A stretch of 64,000 nucleotides of DNA, taken from Heterobilharzia americana. Taxonomy: Eukaryota; Platyhelminthes; Trematoda; Strigeidida; Schistosomatidae. Location: assembly GCA_944470555.2 (NCBI GenBank), contig OX104130.1, forward strand, positions 45,541,491-45,605,490. Reading direction: 5' to 3'. Within the stretch, counting starts at the first letter, position 1. Each line of letters opens with the position of its first letter. Both the position numbers and the translations under genes were made by a program. The notes beneath the pieces were generated by a model. That model ran no database searches, was not told the origin of the DNA, and saw only the letters and a list, made by a program, of their open reading frames with translations. Below, piece by piece: positions 1 through 11,920 of the stretch.

Positions 1-640
1 ACCCATGAAAAGTTTAAGAACCTTATAATTTACTTTCTGGAAATGAATCCAACCTGTGCATAAACGACTTACAATTCTCATGATGTTAAGAAAGAACGGA
101 TGAACGCTTAATCCGTGAAGGCTACGTTCTACCACTTATTATTTCCTGGTATTTGCTTTGTTAGGTCTTAGTCCTAACACATATCCGCAATATCGAATAA
201 AAAGTCTCTGAGCTCGCATTACTTACTAAGTTCCACCGCAACATAACTTTCTTGCCCGTCTTCCAATAATTTGCCCGTGTTTCTCCTTCCCTCTTATTCT
301 GTATCATTTCAACTACTTTTTTCTGATTTATCCTTCTTCTCTCACACTGTGCATCTCTTCATTCTTACTGTCTTCCTTTTCACAGCCAAATGACGGGTGA
401 CACAAAATATGATGAATTCGCATGCACCCTACTCCCTAGAAAATTCCTACATTCCCTACAACTTAAATCAACAACCAACCGCCACTCAAACGCACAGACC
501 CTAGAAGGCTGATTGAGCGGACATTCTGCATCAGAATGCGTAATGGAAAAATGATCTGAAAATCCCTCCTGATCACCCTATTTGATGGTATTGATATTTA
601 TTTGAATATTTTTACCCTCTTTATGGATGGTGCACCTTTG
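1..640. other. AT-rich non-coding stretch, nothing recognised
   Basis: No open frame of note, no repeat family and no RNA gene could be recognised. Positions 270-380 are pyrimidine-rich (runs of ctt/ttc), similar in texture to 8220-8450, but no clear alignment was made. Confidence 0.5.
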
Positions 641-1228
641 ATCCTAGCCGGTGTGATGTTACTTGGTTGTTTAACTGTCTTCTTTGACTTTGTACCCAGT
701 AGTTGCCTTTGTATGATCGAGACCCATCATGAATGTTTCACTTTCCTATTATGTGACGCTGGACTGTTGACAAGGTGACGTTGTTTTACTGCGCTCGACA
801 TTTTGTTTTGGTTCAACTTACAGTTGTACTGTGATTTGACTGTTTGTCTTTCGACTGTACACTGGAAACGTCCACTTGTTGATTTGATTTTGGTGGATCG
901 AGTTTTGATCCCTTTTGTCGGGAATATTCTTATTGACTATCAGGTACTTAACAGTTGTTTTTGCTTAGCCAGCTTTTACCTTATAGTACGCATTCGTGCC
1001 CAGGAACGTTTGGACGGCACTCTCGTGGTACTTTTGTAACTTTGGTACAACCTGTTGTTGCTTTGATAGTACCACGGATTTTGTCACGAATCTTGATTTA
1101 TGTCATTTGCTCTGAATGGGTTATTCTGGGTACTGTGATATCTGGCACTATCTTAAAGATAGTATTTCACAAGTATATCATATTTGTTTAGCGAATTCCC
1201 TGGCTTACCGCGTTAAATAACCTCCTAT

Positions 1229-2085
1229 TTGAGTAACAGAGAGGAAAAGCAAAATCCATACCTCAACTATGGGACAAATGAAGCTAAGCTCTCGAAAGCA
1301 GACTGTCTTGGTGAAAATTCTGAAACGAGTGCTTCAGGATCCGTTCCTAAATGCAAGGAGACAGATGCCTCAACTTGCAGTTTGTTTGCAGGAGAGATTA
1401 CGTTCCGCACACCAATCATCAGAGCCCCGGATATTGTTTCCGGAATGGATACGAGACTCCAGGAAAACCAAAATGACATTGCTGATGTTAGAACATAGAA
1501 CAAGACGATACTTAGTCAGTGTCGAGATTGGCTATAAAAATGGAATACTGCCGTATAGCCCTGGAAAGGATGGACTGTACCACAGACCTTAACTCTTTGA
1601 AAACCTTGGAAGGCACAGTAAAGAAATCGTTCGCCGTGTTACAGATGAAATGGGCAGAGACTGTCAAAAACTTAGCCGAGAAGGAACGAGAACCTACGTT
1701 CCGAGAGTTGACGCAGTATGTGTCAGCATGTGCGAACATTTTGTTAAGTAGGTTATGACGGCTGGCAACAAGCAGTCAACGAACAAACAGTAAAATAGCA
1801 TGTTCCACACAGTAGCTAGTACCCTCTGAGGAAGTCGTGAAACCCTCGTGTACAATTCGTCGAGGAAGCCACGTATACAGGAAATGTGCCACATTCCTGT
1901 TGCTACCAGTGGATGAGAGATGGTCAAAGGCTAACAAAATTGGCTTTCGTTTTTCTTGTCCTAAAAAAGGTCACAGGTTCTTGGAATGTGGAATTCATTG
2001 GTTGTGCAGTCTAGAAGGTTGTAAAGCACCCCATCACTCTCTGCCACATAAGAAAACCCACCATGCTGCAAGCGAACAACTGGAG
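1229..2085 (+). pseudogene. BEL/Pao gag remnant with zinc-knuckle-like region
   Basis: Three short frames carry gag-like sequence. The stretch at 1519-1757 includes REPTFRELTQYVSACAN, resembling the conserved end of the Pao gag core that precedes the zinc knuckles. The stretch at 1837-2217 has Cys/His-rich sequence (FSCPKKGHRFLECG, then CSLEGC and HHSLPH), which matches the CCHC-type knuckle followed by the C-x-C-HH-LLH pattern typical of BEL/Pao gag. Gag would package element RNA in cytoplasmic particles. The reading frame shifts between these blocks, so no intact gag is made. Confidence 0.7.
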
Positions 2086-2089
2086 AAAA

Positions 2090-2290
2090 GTAGTTGTGGA
2101 TGTATTGGGTCTCTCAGAGAAAGCGTTTGTTTGGGCCTACTCCCGGTACGCGTAAAGCACATAAATAAAGAGGCTTGCTGTTATGCTGTCTTGGACAATG
2201 GCCCTGATGCAGCTTGATCACGGAAGGCATTTTGCAGCATCTAGGATTGTTGGCTGACGGCATAGAGACTACCATCTAAACCGTTGGTGG
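2090..2290 (+). pseudogene. BEL/Pao aspartic protease remnant
   Basis: Around 2175-2217 the frame reads YAVLDNGPDAA, close to the LLD-(S/N)-G-(S/A) catalytic signature of retrotransposon aspartic proteases, directly after the knuckle-like region as expected. A stop at 2215-2217 cuts it. The next residues in another frame continue the usual post-motif pattern weakly. The protease would have released gag and pol products; here it is non-functional. Confidence 0.55.
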
Positions 2291-2297
2291 AGGTAGA

Positions 2298-2769
2298 GTG
2301 GCGAGCTCAGTCAGCAAGCCTTCTGAAGTTTATTCACTGCATGGAAGTGAATGTATACTTATAGACAGTGCAATTAAGACAAGAAATTTCTCAGTACGGG
2401 GACCTAAAAGGTCGATGCGAGAAAGTATTATAAAGTGGCCGCATCTCACCGACGTATCCCGGAACAGAGGTGGAAGACCGGGAAGTTTTGCTGCTCATCG
2501 GTTGCGATGCACCTGAAGCTCACTGGGTTCTGGATCAGAGGTTAGGGGGCAGAAAGAGCCCATGTGCCGTGAGAACATTGTTGGGTTGGGTCGTGTTCGG
2601 TCCGACAAGCTTTCGTGAGCACATGGAGAGGTTTGTGAATTGCATGTCTCGGTCAGATTCATTAGTCAATCAATGGAAGAAAATTTACGATTGTGAGTTC
2701 AGTGATTTGTACTGGGGAGATAAGTCGTTATCGCTCGATGACTCGGCCGTTGTCAACATACTGGAGTGA
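2298..2769 (+). pseudogene. BEL/Pao pre-RT segment
   Basis: Two overlapping frames. 2298-2516 contains WPHLTDVS and 2470-2769 contains MEDREVLLLIGCDAPEAHWV and AVRTLLGWVVFGPTSF. This conserved block always precedes the reverse transcriptase in BEL/Pao polyproteins. The shift from one frame to the other near 2470-2500 shows at least one frameshift inside the original open frame. A stop at 2767-2769 separates it from the RT block. Confidence 0.8.
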
Positions 2770-3621
2770 GGTACTTGTTGGGATACTGGACATTTTGTTG
2801 TCCCTTTGCCCTGGAAAGTGGAGTTCAAGAGTGTATATGGTGGGTGCGAAGTAGTCAGGCGACGTTTAGAGGGTTTGAAACGTAGACCAATATCCTCTGA
2901 AAGCCTGCGGGAAAGACACACTAGTCCCATGCGAGAGACTACCAGAAAGGGAAGTGAAACGGTAGTTCCTGAGTTCCAACTTAATCCTGGCTGCTGCCCA
3001 CCACGGTATTCGCTGCATCATGACCTGTTTAACCCCAAGAAGGTGAGGAAGGTAAGAGTTGTACTGGACTCTGCTGCCAAACTGTCCGGAACTTCTCTAA
3101 ATGACTTCCTGTATCAAGGATTAGATGCAACAGCGGACTTGGTTGGAATATTATTGCATTTTTGCAAAGAATCGGTTGCTTTGACAGCCGATGTGGAGGA
3201 AATGTTTATGCAGGTGAAAGTCCCGGAGTTTGACCGTGGTGCTTTGCGGTTCCTGCGGTGGCCTCAGGGCGGTTTCCCAAGGGAACCTGTTGAATATCAA
3301 ATGACGTCACACCCATTCGGTACAGTGTCCCCACCATTTTGTGCTCGTTTTGCAATGGCCGAGGCTGCCAAGTCATATGTTAACGATTATGATGGCTATG
3401 TGGTGGAAGCAGTGAAACATAACTTTTATGCTGATGATTGCCTAGTGTCCTTTGCAAGCCCAGATGAGGCAGAAACGTTTGTAAAACAGTCAAGCGAGTT
3501 GTTGTTACGTGGTGGCTTTAAATCGAAGAAGTGGGTGACTAATTCAGAGGTATTGAGAGTAGTCGTTCCCGGTCCGAGACGCACAGAGAACTCAATTGAC
3601 TTACGTGTTAGTCAGGCCTGA
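2770..3621 (+). pseudogene. BEL/Pao reverse transcriptase
   Basis: A 271-codon open stretch (from 2806) holds most of the RT palm. Visible landmarks: KVRKVRVVLDSAAK (template grip), TADVEEMFMQVKV (first catalytic Asp), LRFLRWPQGG, and the active-site box FYADDCLVSF at about 3420-3450. YADD replaces the YVDD more usual in this superfamily. The enzyme would copy element RNA into DNA in the cytoplasm. The frame ends at a stop at 3619-3621 and flows into a decayed spacer before RNase H, so it cannot give a full pol product. Confidence 0.9.
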
Positions 3622-3952
3622 ACTCATGGGGCCCTAGGTTCGGACGGAACACTATGCATGATGTTTTTAAGTTCCGATTTGAACCCGCTGAACAACCCTT
3701 CAGGAAGAGGGGGCTATTACCCACCACCGTCCCAGCTCTTTTGAGCCACTGGGTCTGATCGTCCCGGTTTGCCTTCCAGCTGAGCACCTACTGCAGAGTC
3801 TTTGCAAATCTCATGCTGGTTGGGATATACCATCCAGCTCCAACGACCTATCCATGTAGATGGACTGGATGAGGTTCATGCAGAATCTTGGGCAAATCTC
3901 CGTACCCAGAAGTATCTAGAAGGAGGATAAAAGTGAGATGAGTTAGGTTGAG
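3622..3952 (+). other. Decayed spacer between RT and RNase H of the BEL/Pao element
   Basis: No long frame survives. Short in-frame traces such as ESWANLRTQKYLEG at about 3880-3925 suggest the RT-RNase H connection with several stops and frameshifts. Confidence 0.5.
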
Positions 3953-4460
3953 TTGCACTTATTTCGCGATGCATCTGAATCTGGTTATGGAGCGGTGACT
4001 TATTCGTGGAACGTGTCAAAGAACACGCCACCGTACAGCACGCTTCTGTTTGGCGAAACCCGGGTTGCCCCTCTGAAAACTGTGACAGCGCCGAGGTTAG
4101 AGTTAGCTGCAGCAGTATTGAGTGCACGAATGAGTGAAATTTTGAGGAAGAACCTCCCAAATAGCTTTGACAAGATTTATTTTTGGACAGATTCTATGAT
4201 TGTTCTGTACTATATTAGAGGTACAGAGAGTCGGCATAGCACGCTCGTGGCCAACCGTCTAGCCATTATTCACCAGTATTCATCCCCAACTCAGTGAAGG
4301 TACATTAAATCTGAAGAAAATCCTGCAGATTGGGCCTTAAGAGGTATACAAAGAAGGTGTGATTTAGCGTCTTGGATTCAGGGTCATCCCTTTCTGAGGA
4401 CCCGAGAGCCCTCAAGTGCCATAGACCTCTGCTGGAAGGAACCACCGAAAAATGTCTAAT
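3953..4460 (+). pseudogene. BEL/Pao RNase H remnant
   Basis: The frame at 3953-4297 has FRDASESGYGAVTY (catalytic Asp and the usual small-residue run), TAPRLELAAAVLSAR (catalytic Glu) and FWTDSMIVLYYI (catalytic Asp), in the expected order for the BEL/Pao RNase H. After a stop at 4295-4297 another frame reads ENPADWALRG, the conserved tail of this domain. The domain would degrade the RNA strand of the RNA-DNA hybrid. Broken by stops; not functional. Confidence 0.85.
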
Positions 4461-4599
4461 TCAAGAGGTCGATCCGAGCAAACGCAAACGTCACTGGGCT
4501 CACTGTCGATCGGATTTCGGCATATCATTTGGACTGGGTGAGGCTGCTTGAAGCTGTCGCATGGCCTGAAGGTATGTGGTCAGGATATGTTATGTATTC

Positions 4600-5020
4600 G
4601 CGTCGCCAGGGTGTGTCACTGAATGTTGGCTATCTAACACATCTTGTTTATGTAGCCGTTTACCGTAGTGTTCATAAACGAAACCGACAACATTAAATGT
4701 AGCCGTAATGGATAGTAGTAATGGCTTTACGCTCTTCAATTCAACTTCCGTCAGCTTCCTCGCTCAGGAATTGTTGTTATAAAGCAGAGAATTACAGGGG
4801 TGATTGTGAGTTGACGGCCTCTGAGTTACCGTCCAGAAACCTTCTGAGAACTTCACAAGCACGAACGCCCGGCAAGAACACTTTGGGGATATTCTACTAA
4901 ATATGTAGTGAAAACGAACAGAACCGACCTTCTTGTCACTACACTACCTATTGACAGGCGTTCACTAGCCTTAAAGCAAACAAACTTGGCGTAGGCTCTT
5001 CGGCCACCTTGCAGATGTGA
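4600..5020. other. Unassigned stretch after the BEL/Pao element
   Basis: No integrase motifs and no LTR could be made out. Nothing else recognised. Confidence 0.4.
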
Positions 5021-5023
5021 ATC

Positions 5024-6600
5024 TCACACAACGTAGTACTTGTGCGACTGCTTCTCATACTCCTTTAGGCTGACCCTCAGAGACTCTAAGGACAGAAACG
5101 CGGTGGGACGAAAAGCCTCCATAAAGGTTGTTTCATTTTCGGTTACGACGCTTTGGATGGTATCCCTGCTCATCATGAAAATAAAGCGACCCCTCCTCAG
5201 TTTGCGCCATTTCATAGCACCCTTCTATTTTGGTGTAACCAATCACATTGGATGTTTCCTCGTGCATTTTGACTGGACAGCTAGTGACATAGAGAGTGAA
5301 GGGGAAGGTGTAGAAAATAATAGTTAAAAGTTGTTGCCGCGGACCAAATGTACTTATTAGCTTCATACAGCCAGGTTTCTTCGGAGCTTCTGAGTTTTCC
5401 GTAACCTAGTGGGTTTTCATTTATGGCCACCTTTAGGGGGGCAGTGCCAATGGTTTTATTTTTACGGGCAACTGAAGGATCGGGTTCATTTGTTGCTAGA
5501 TCTGATTGAGACCGTTGTTCCAAGGAGGAGGTACCTTCAACAGAATTACTGATGGTGTCAACACTTTCTGATGGTCTGTATGTGCACACAGCAGGCTGTG
5601 TGGTTAACGGTGATAAGCTGATCAAAATACTTCTTCTTTGCTTTCTGCATCGGCAGGCGGTTTTGTCCTGTGCAACAGCAATATTTCTGAAGTCGCTATG
5701 TAGCCACAGGTGTTCTTGTGATTTGATAAATCTTTTGGTGTCAAAGGTGGACTTGAAAACCATGGGGCAACTGGTCTTTGCTGACTTTTTGCGGAGGCGC
5801 TTTCAGTCGCAGTTCATTCTCGTTGTACTGCATGAGTTTAACACCGTTTTAACTACATCGAAGGGTAGGGTTTCAGGTATGCTGTAAACGGTGGCCTGTT
5901 AAGAAGACGATGGCCTCTTCATTGCCTTCGTTGCCAAATAGTCATTTAAGTTTTTTGCTCTCTCTGCATAGTTTTCAACCAAGCTGTCATGCTTTCAAGG
6001 AAGAAATGCCGATGGATGAAACTCTTTGTAGCATCACACATTTCTCCAGAACCAGTAGTCTAAGGTCTGACGAGACTCAACACTGATGCTAACCTTCATA
6101 ACTTAACTGGACTCGCTAAGCTGAAAGCACCTGGTCAACCAACCTCGCCACTTGGCGCGCTGTATCGTTGCGTTGCATCGCTCGTAATCGACCCTTTACC
6201 CAGTTGGTTAAAAAGCATCGGTATCTTGGCCCTACCTAGCAAATATACTATTCCAGCCGACTACTGTATTGTTTCTTTTCTTGGTCTCGTATTCACGGGA
6301 ATATAACAAGTTCGAATAATTAGTGATTGGCCTCTGCGTTTGTTAAGTTCACACCGGGACAATTCCTAAATTCTAAACTATTCTCCGCATCTCCTCCATC
6401 GCAGTCCTAATATTATCTATTTCTCTCTTGTGGTTGTTAATGCGGTTACTCATGACTGGTATGGTGTCTTCAGTTATGACAAAAAGCGTGGGACAAGAGG
6501 TAGTTTCAGAGGAATCTTGCCGAAAAGCTGGGCGGGGAAACCCGGAAACCTATACCCTTCCATGGCAGGAAGTAAACTCATCAGCCGAGATTCAGTTACT
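5024..6600 (-). pseudogene. Unidentified broken minus-strand coding-like region
   Basis: Read on the minus strand, several frames join roughly end to end: a segment near 6490-6390 (MSNRINNHKREIDNI, then TAMEEMRRIV), a segment near 5985-5940, a 160-codon frame at 5763-5281 (starts MVFKSTFDTKRFIKSQ; contains CRCRK) and a 63-codon frame at 5215-5024. The early coiled-coil-like Glu/Arg-rich part and a later basic, Cys-containing part would suit a retrotransposon gag, but no decisive motif (no clean CCHC box, no protease) is present. No family is assigned. It could also be decayed host exons. Confidence 0.3.
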
Positions 6601-7055
6601 TACCATTTTTACAGGTATGAATAAGTTACTACACAAATTAGATGTATCTTTGTCGCAGGTATTTTTGGTCCCCACCAATTCTGTCACTAAAAGATGCGAT
6701 TGCTGCATGTTTATATCATGAAACATCCCAGCAGAATAAGTATGCAAAAATTGCAAATTCCGACTGGTGGAAGTGTTGCCTCTGCATTAGCAAATTACCA
6801 GGGCTTGTATCTTGGCTTTACACGTATTAACTGGAAGAAACGAAGCTTGAATCTAGTTCTTCCATAGTAAAACTATGTACCTTTTACTTGAGACAATGAT
6901 GAAAGGTTCCTAAAGGGGATGGAAATACACAAGTTGTTCATTAATTGTACTTCATTGGTGATTCCAGAACTGTTTAATTTATGTGTGTTCACAACACTTC
7001 ACATCAAGGGTTCATAATCTTGCTGAATATTACAACTTGGAGGCTTGTACGAGGA
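6600..7055. other. Unassigned stretch
   Basis: Short overlapping plus-strand frames only; no recognisable domain or repeat. Confidence 0.4.
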
Positions 7056-7059
7056 GTAC

Positions 7060-8000
7060 CCCCAATCAACTTGCGATCGCCGAAACCTTAGGCCCCACCT
7101 CCGACACAGCCGAACTTGTCGGCCGCTTGAGTAACCCTGCGGACTACTCAATGCAGTAGAGTTGCACGGAGCAGAGGTAACCCCTGCTATGGTCCTCGAA
7201 AGGCTGCCAAAGCTCCGAGCAGGGAAATCACCGGGGTGCTATGATATCCGGCCGGCCGTGTAGAAACAATGTCTGGGTGCCTTATGTGATCCATCCTGTA
7301 GCTTGTTTCCATACTCTTCAGAAAAACACATGCTTCCAAGAGAGTGAAAACGTCCTATTCTGCCTCTCGTCTTCAATAGAGGAAGCAGGCAGAAACTAAA
7401 GCGCCACCTATCCATAGCCTTTCTACTGGTGCCGTCGAAAGCAGTGGCAGATTGGCGGATGACTTGCCAGTGAGTACCTGGAAAAAAGAGGGGCACTAAG
7501 TGATGCTCAGTTTGGTTTCAGAGAGGATAGGTCCTGAACCTCAAAGCTTCTGGAAGCTGGTGATAACTGGACGGGACGCTGGGACCTCCAAATTCCTGTT
7601 CTTGTGATTTTCTTAAATTTTGTTAAGGCCTTTGACGCAGTCCCGTACACTGCTCTCACTCGAGGAACGAAGGGTGATGGTGAAATAGGGGAAAAACCCT
7701 ATGAGGATGGGCTGAAAGACCCAAGGCTTTACTCTCTTAGTTACCGTAGGCTACTCGGTGACGCGATAACTACTCATAAAATACTAAGTAATCCAAGTCA
7801 CCTGAACAGTGCAATCCTGTCGAACGGTCACTGACAATCCCCATGGTAACCCAAGGGGAATCGCACGCCAAAAGGTTAAAACCAGGGTGCGTTCACACTT
7901 CTTCTGTCTACAAGGTTGCGACCACCAGCGTGTGCTGTTCCTGGAGATTGCTACTGCTCCGTCTATTCACAGCTTCAATCAGAGGATGAAAAGCTAACTG
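7060..8000 (+). mobile_element. Non-LTR (CR1-like) reverse transcriptase fragment
   Basis: Plus-strand frames with shifts carry RT landmarks: VTPAMVLERLPKLRAGKSPG near 7180-7235, ALSDAQFGFREDRS near 7493-7534 (the conserved QxGFR box), and FLNFVKAFDAVPYTAL at about 7610-7657 (the F-D-F-x-K-A-F-D catalytic box with the first Asp changed to Asn). Spacing matches the finger-palm part of a LINE RT. The YADD box is missing, so only a middle piece is left. Frameshifts occur at about 7240 and 7540. Confidence 0.7.
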
Positions 8001-9980
8001 GCAACGCAGGATTTGCGCTCATCCAGCTACAGTAGGGACCAGATCGATACAACCAGCGGATTCCGCACAACCCGGCACAGCCAACCCTATACCCAGACTT
8101 TTGTCTCGTTATTATCATAGCAAACCTGACTCAGCCTTATGCTTTCTTGTAGACGTCTTCAGTTACCATTCTCTACTAATGGTATTACTATCTCTGTTCC
8201 CATAAGCCGTCCTATAATTTCACTTGTTCCTTCTCTTCCCTGAAACTCTATTTACCACCACTTATCGGAGTTTGTCCTATCACTTATTCTTCATGAATCT
8301 ACCTAGGTTTCTCCTTCCCATTTGTTCCGCTTCCTTTCGCTTTGGCGTTTTCCCTTTACTTCTTCGCACTTACACTCCCCGGATTTCTCTGAACTTCTTC
8401 TTTCTTCCTTTTATAAACAGCCTACCAACTGTTCGATGGTGTGACACTTGAAGGGCCTATTCGAACCATAGTCTCTGGAAAAGCCACATAACCCATACAA
8501 ATCTAATCAACATCAAGCCACCCTTCACATATACCAAACATAGGGCAGGCGAGTGAGTGAGCCTACGGCATCGGAACCCACCTAAGGCAGGGAACCATTC
8601 TATAAGACACATAACCGGGCGTGAGGAAATCAATTGGTTTACACTAACTTTTAAAAAGATATTGAATATTGTACTGCCACTAACTTTGACAATTTTGCTA
8701 CTGTGAGACGTCGTACTCAGGTTTTGGCAGTTAGTGGTATCCGTTAAGTCAACTGGATTTCCAAAAAAAGACGATCACATTTTAGGGTCTTATGTGTGGG
8801 ACGTAGTTACATATAAGTGTTTTGAAACTTTAGAACTGTAGCGAGACTTTAGGTATTCAGAGAATTTCAAGTTTTTCTCTATTTTCTGGTTAGTCAAACC
8901 ATTTATTTTTTGATTCTGGCTTTAAATTAACTTTGTAGAACTAGGGAACTCATTTTACTTTGCTTTTATGCTTGCATTGTTGAGAATTTCATCTTGCTGT
9001 TTTTGAATACCTGAGGTCTAGAACTCAATTTCCTGTGAAATACCTCTTCTAATTTGTGGAAGTTTCTAACCTCACCCTTTGAGGTGCTGTTAAAAATTCC
9101 TCCATGATCTTAATATTTTATGATTGATCTTAAGATACTTAGTGCCATATTATTTTACTTGAGTTCGTTATTTTGTCTGTGCATTGTATTTTACCCAGTG
9201 TCTGTTAGTAGTTGTATTTCATGAAAACTACCGTAGATATCTCGAAAATACCTTTCCTATCTTGTTAGCCTCGTCAATTTAGCGTTAAAGTAGCCTGCTA
9301 TCATGACTGTTTGAGGGTTTCGCTTCATGCAGTAAAATTGACGGCTTTTGTTAAAATGCAATTATCTGTGTAATCCAGTCTTTGGGAGGGGGAGACTGGT
9401 AATAGGTGTAGATGAGAGTCGCAATCTGTTCTGGCTTTTAAACATCTACTAATCTGACAGCCCAAAGTCAGCTATAAACCTATATTCACTTGAAAAGTAC
9501 ACTTTCTACTATAAGGATTAACGCCGTAGCTACACCAGCTAGTTCATGTCAGCTAACTATTGAATCTGTACACCGGTACATGGAATTTTCCAGATTCCCT
9601 GAATTGGCTGAGTTAAGTCAAAAAAGTACCTACATTTCGACCCTATTTGTCTCACAAACGCAGCACATTCTTGATTCGAAGTTCCAGAGTTTTTGCTAGT
9701 GACGCATGTCTTCTGATTCTGTATGGAGTTCGGACGTTAAGGACAACAGTGCGAAGTTGCCAATGAAGTCTTAGTAGACCAGAAATAGTATTTGGCTGGC
9801 TCAGATTATTAGCAATGATCACAAGAATTTATGGGAACTTTAAGAGTCTGAATATCGCTATCACAACTTGAAGGCAGACCAGGAGAAAGACGTAAGGAAG
9901 GTGGGTTATGACTAGTCGAGTCTTGCATGTTGCTGGTAGTTGGTTCTTCTTAGGCAATCACCTTGTAAAAGGTTAATTCA
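8001..9980. other. Long unassigned stretch
   Basis: 8220-8450 is a pyrimidine-rich stretch with an accidental open frame. 9720-9760 gives a weak trace (LLILYGVRTLRTT) like the LLYGxETW box of CR1-type elements, too short to call. The rest shows nothing recognisable. Confidence 0.4.
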
Positions 9981-10455
9981 TGAAGTACCTGAAAAAGTAG
10001 TTGGATTAATAACAGCAATACGTGACCACAGAGCCAAAATGACAATCGCTTGGGACTAGTCACACGACCGTTTTGGAAGTTTGAGATTTTATTTGGATTG
10101 TCTTAAGTCTTAAGTTAAAGAGTGCATACCATCAGCACCGGAAGACCTCAGAGCAGGCAAGAGTATGCTATTTTGAGGTCTACCTTTTTAACTCATATAG
10201 ATGGGAGTATCAGCATGCTCTGCTGGTTATCTAAGAGAAACACCTTCCAGCTATCAGCCTCATCCAGTCAGCAGTATGACTTCGCCTTTGGTCCTTCATC
10301 CTAGTGTGATTATCTACACTGTAACGCTGCTTTTTGTCCTACCACTGTCCAATAGATTTTAGGCATGGTATGACCCTAAGGAACACATTTTGTCACCAGA
10401 ATAGCTCATTAGGTCATTGTGGTATGCATTTCTAACCTCATCAGGTCAACAGCTG
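9981..10455 (+). repeat. Segmental duplication, copy 1 (475 bp)
   Basis: By eye this block matches 13242-13717 along its whole length. The only differences seen are one extra T in copy 2 (a run of four versus five T near 10170 / 13434) and one C/T change near the right end. Similarity drops sharply outside. Copy 1 lies before MRPL38 exon 1 and copy 2 in intron 1, both in the same orientation. No coding function recognised. Confidence 0.95.
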
Positions 10456-10520
10456 TTCCACCAGCATAGCTCGTCGGGTGATTGTGATAAGCAAGCCCGA
10501 CCACCACGTCAAGGTAGCAG
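10391..10520 (+). repeat. Diverged tandem pair of about 65-bp units
   Basis: The unit beginning caccagaatagctcattagg at about 10394 is followed by a related unit beginning caccagcatagctcgtcggg at about 10459. The first unit lies inside the duplicated block and the second outside it, so copy 2 of the duplication ends exactly at the unit boundary. Confidence 0.6.
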
Positions 10521-11770
10521 CTATCGGTCGGGTTGGAATAAAAGCGTCCGTAGTGACACCTCGCACACCACGTTTCTTACTTTGAAGGTGGGATTCTACT
10601 CTGTCGACTAAGAGGCTTTTTGCCAGTCCCTAACTATGAAGGGAGTACTGACCAAGTACCTCTTGATAACCAAGGCTGTCTACTCGAACCAATGTAACCA
10701 CGAACTGGCTCATGCAAAGTTTTAGTCTGAAGTAACCAAAACTAATTGTATCCACCAAGGAAACCCACTGTCATCATTACAATTTGACTTTGTTACAAAT
10801 ATGCTAGTGGATATAATTTCCGAATACCTCCAACTTTGGATGATGAACTACTTTTTCTGGGGTATCTTGTTGACTTGGGGTACACATGACGTAACCTTGT
10901 TAGGTAAAAACGCTTGCAAAGTACAGTGCAGCCTTCGATACTTTTAGCAGAAATGTCAGTATGCTTAGTATACATTTCACACCAGTTAAATTTAAAATGG
11001 TGCTTCAGAGCTAGTCTGCATCAACTAGTTTATGGAAGTGAAGTGGTAGAATGTGTTGACCACTTCACTTGCTTGGGATGTTGTGTAAGTCCGAATGCAT
11101 TGTTTGCTTGGATTCCAAAGGACTGTATAATAAATACTAAATTGCTCTATCTCCGTCGCCGAAGACATGCAGCCACTTACTAGAAGACGAGCATATTTTG
11201 AATCAGTCCACTCTGTTCTGTCGTACAACTGGGACTTGGCTGTCGAAAGTAAAAAAATTGGAAACACTGCAAGTTTTTGACTACAGGTGTCTTTTTAGCC
11301 CTACTCGTGTTTTATGACTTAGTTGGTATGGATGTGTTACGCATTCCCACATATATACGCAGTGTGCAGCGCTAATTGAATCGGTTTGGGAAAAAACCAA
11401 AGGGGGAAGGCAGATGAAGATGTGGTATCAGTTCATGAAGATTTTGGCTATTGTTTTGAAATGTTTAGATAGGTGTAGACTGTTTGCTCGAGGTCATAGA
11501 GACGACAGCATTCAATATTTGGAGACTTTTGTGATGTCTCAAAATGGGTCACAATAGTGTAATTATATTCATCGTTTGACCTTTTTGATGGACTGAATAT
11601 TTTCACTTGCCCTCACTCATTTCTGTTCTTTCCCCTCAAACACTTTTGTCTCCCTTAAATTTACTTTTTTTCGAGTCATTTATTCTTTTCATACTGTTAT
11701 GAAGTGTCGAAACTTGGACCAGATTACTTCTGTGTGAGATTTTACGTTGATTTTACTGTTTGGTCGCAGC
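10480..11770 (+). mobile_element. CR1/Perere-like non-LTR fragment (RT end and 3' UTR)
   Basis: In-frame traces: HQGNPLSSLQFDFVTNMLVD near 10750-10810 (matches the RQGCPLSPFLFNxxID box), then EVVECVDHFTCLGCCVS at 11040-11095 (matches the VExVDxFTYLGSxIS box). The 3' end at about 11710-11760 shares wording with the 3' end of the copy at 20697-20750 (an aacttggacc block followed by a gttgatttta-like block). The YADD region is eroded. It ends about 230 nt before the MRPL38 ATG, so it sits where the gene's promoter would be expected. Confidence 0.7.
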
Positions 11771-11910
11771 GAACTGAGTATACTGTCATATGAACGTTCA
11801 GTTTTCAGAATATGCAGTCAGATTGGTATTATGAATTAGGTTATTTTAGTCTATTTAGTAGTTTCATCGTCAGTACCCTCAATGAACACTTGTCATTTCC
11901 TAAATTCGCA

Positions 11911-11920
11911 ATTTCAGGGT
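11911..11920 (+). promoter_or_regulatory. Possible splice acceptor in the MRPL38 leader
   Basis: A TTTCAG followed by GG at 11912-11919 lies 80 nt before the ATG, after a T-rich run. It could be a 5' UTR intron end or a spliced-leader trans-splice acceptor, which flatworms use on some genes. Only the short motif is seen. Confidence 0.2.

Larger units (their letters stand above)
641..4600 (+). mobile_element. Decayed BEL/Pao-type LTR retrotransposon (Sinbad-like)
   Basis: Domains appear in the BEL/Pao order on one strand, in several frames broken by stops: gag tail, zinc-knuckle region, aspartic protease, a pre-RT segment, reverse transcriptase and RNase H. The domain order and the motifs IGCDAPEAHWVL, AVRTLLGWVVFGP and FYADDCLVSF are typical of the BEL/Pao superfamily, which in schistosomes includes Sinbad. 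The frame is last followed to about 4580, with no integrase zinc finger or DDE core recognised, so the element is probably 3'-truncated or too decayed to read. The 5' limit is uncertain: 641-1228 could hold an LTR and leader but no matching 3' LTR was found. It lies upstream of MRPL38 and is surely inactive. Confidence 0.85.

Noticed and set aside
803..1191. Two overlapping 78-codon plus-strand frames
   Set aside because: Hydrophobic composition reflects T-rich DNA; no domain, and they lie before the BEL/Pao gag, probably in its leader or LTR.
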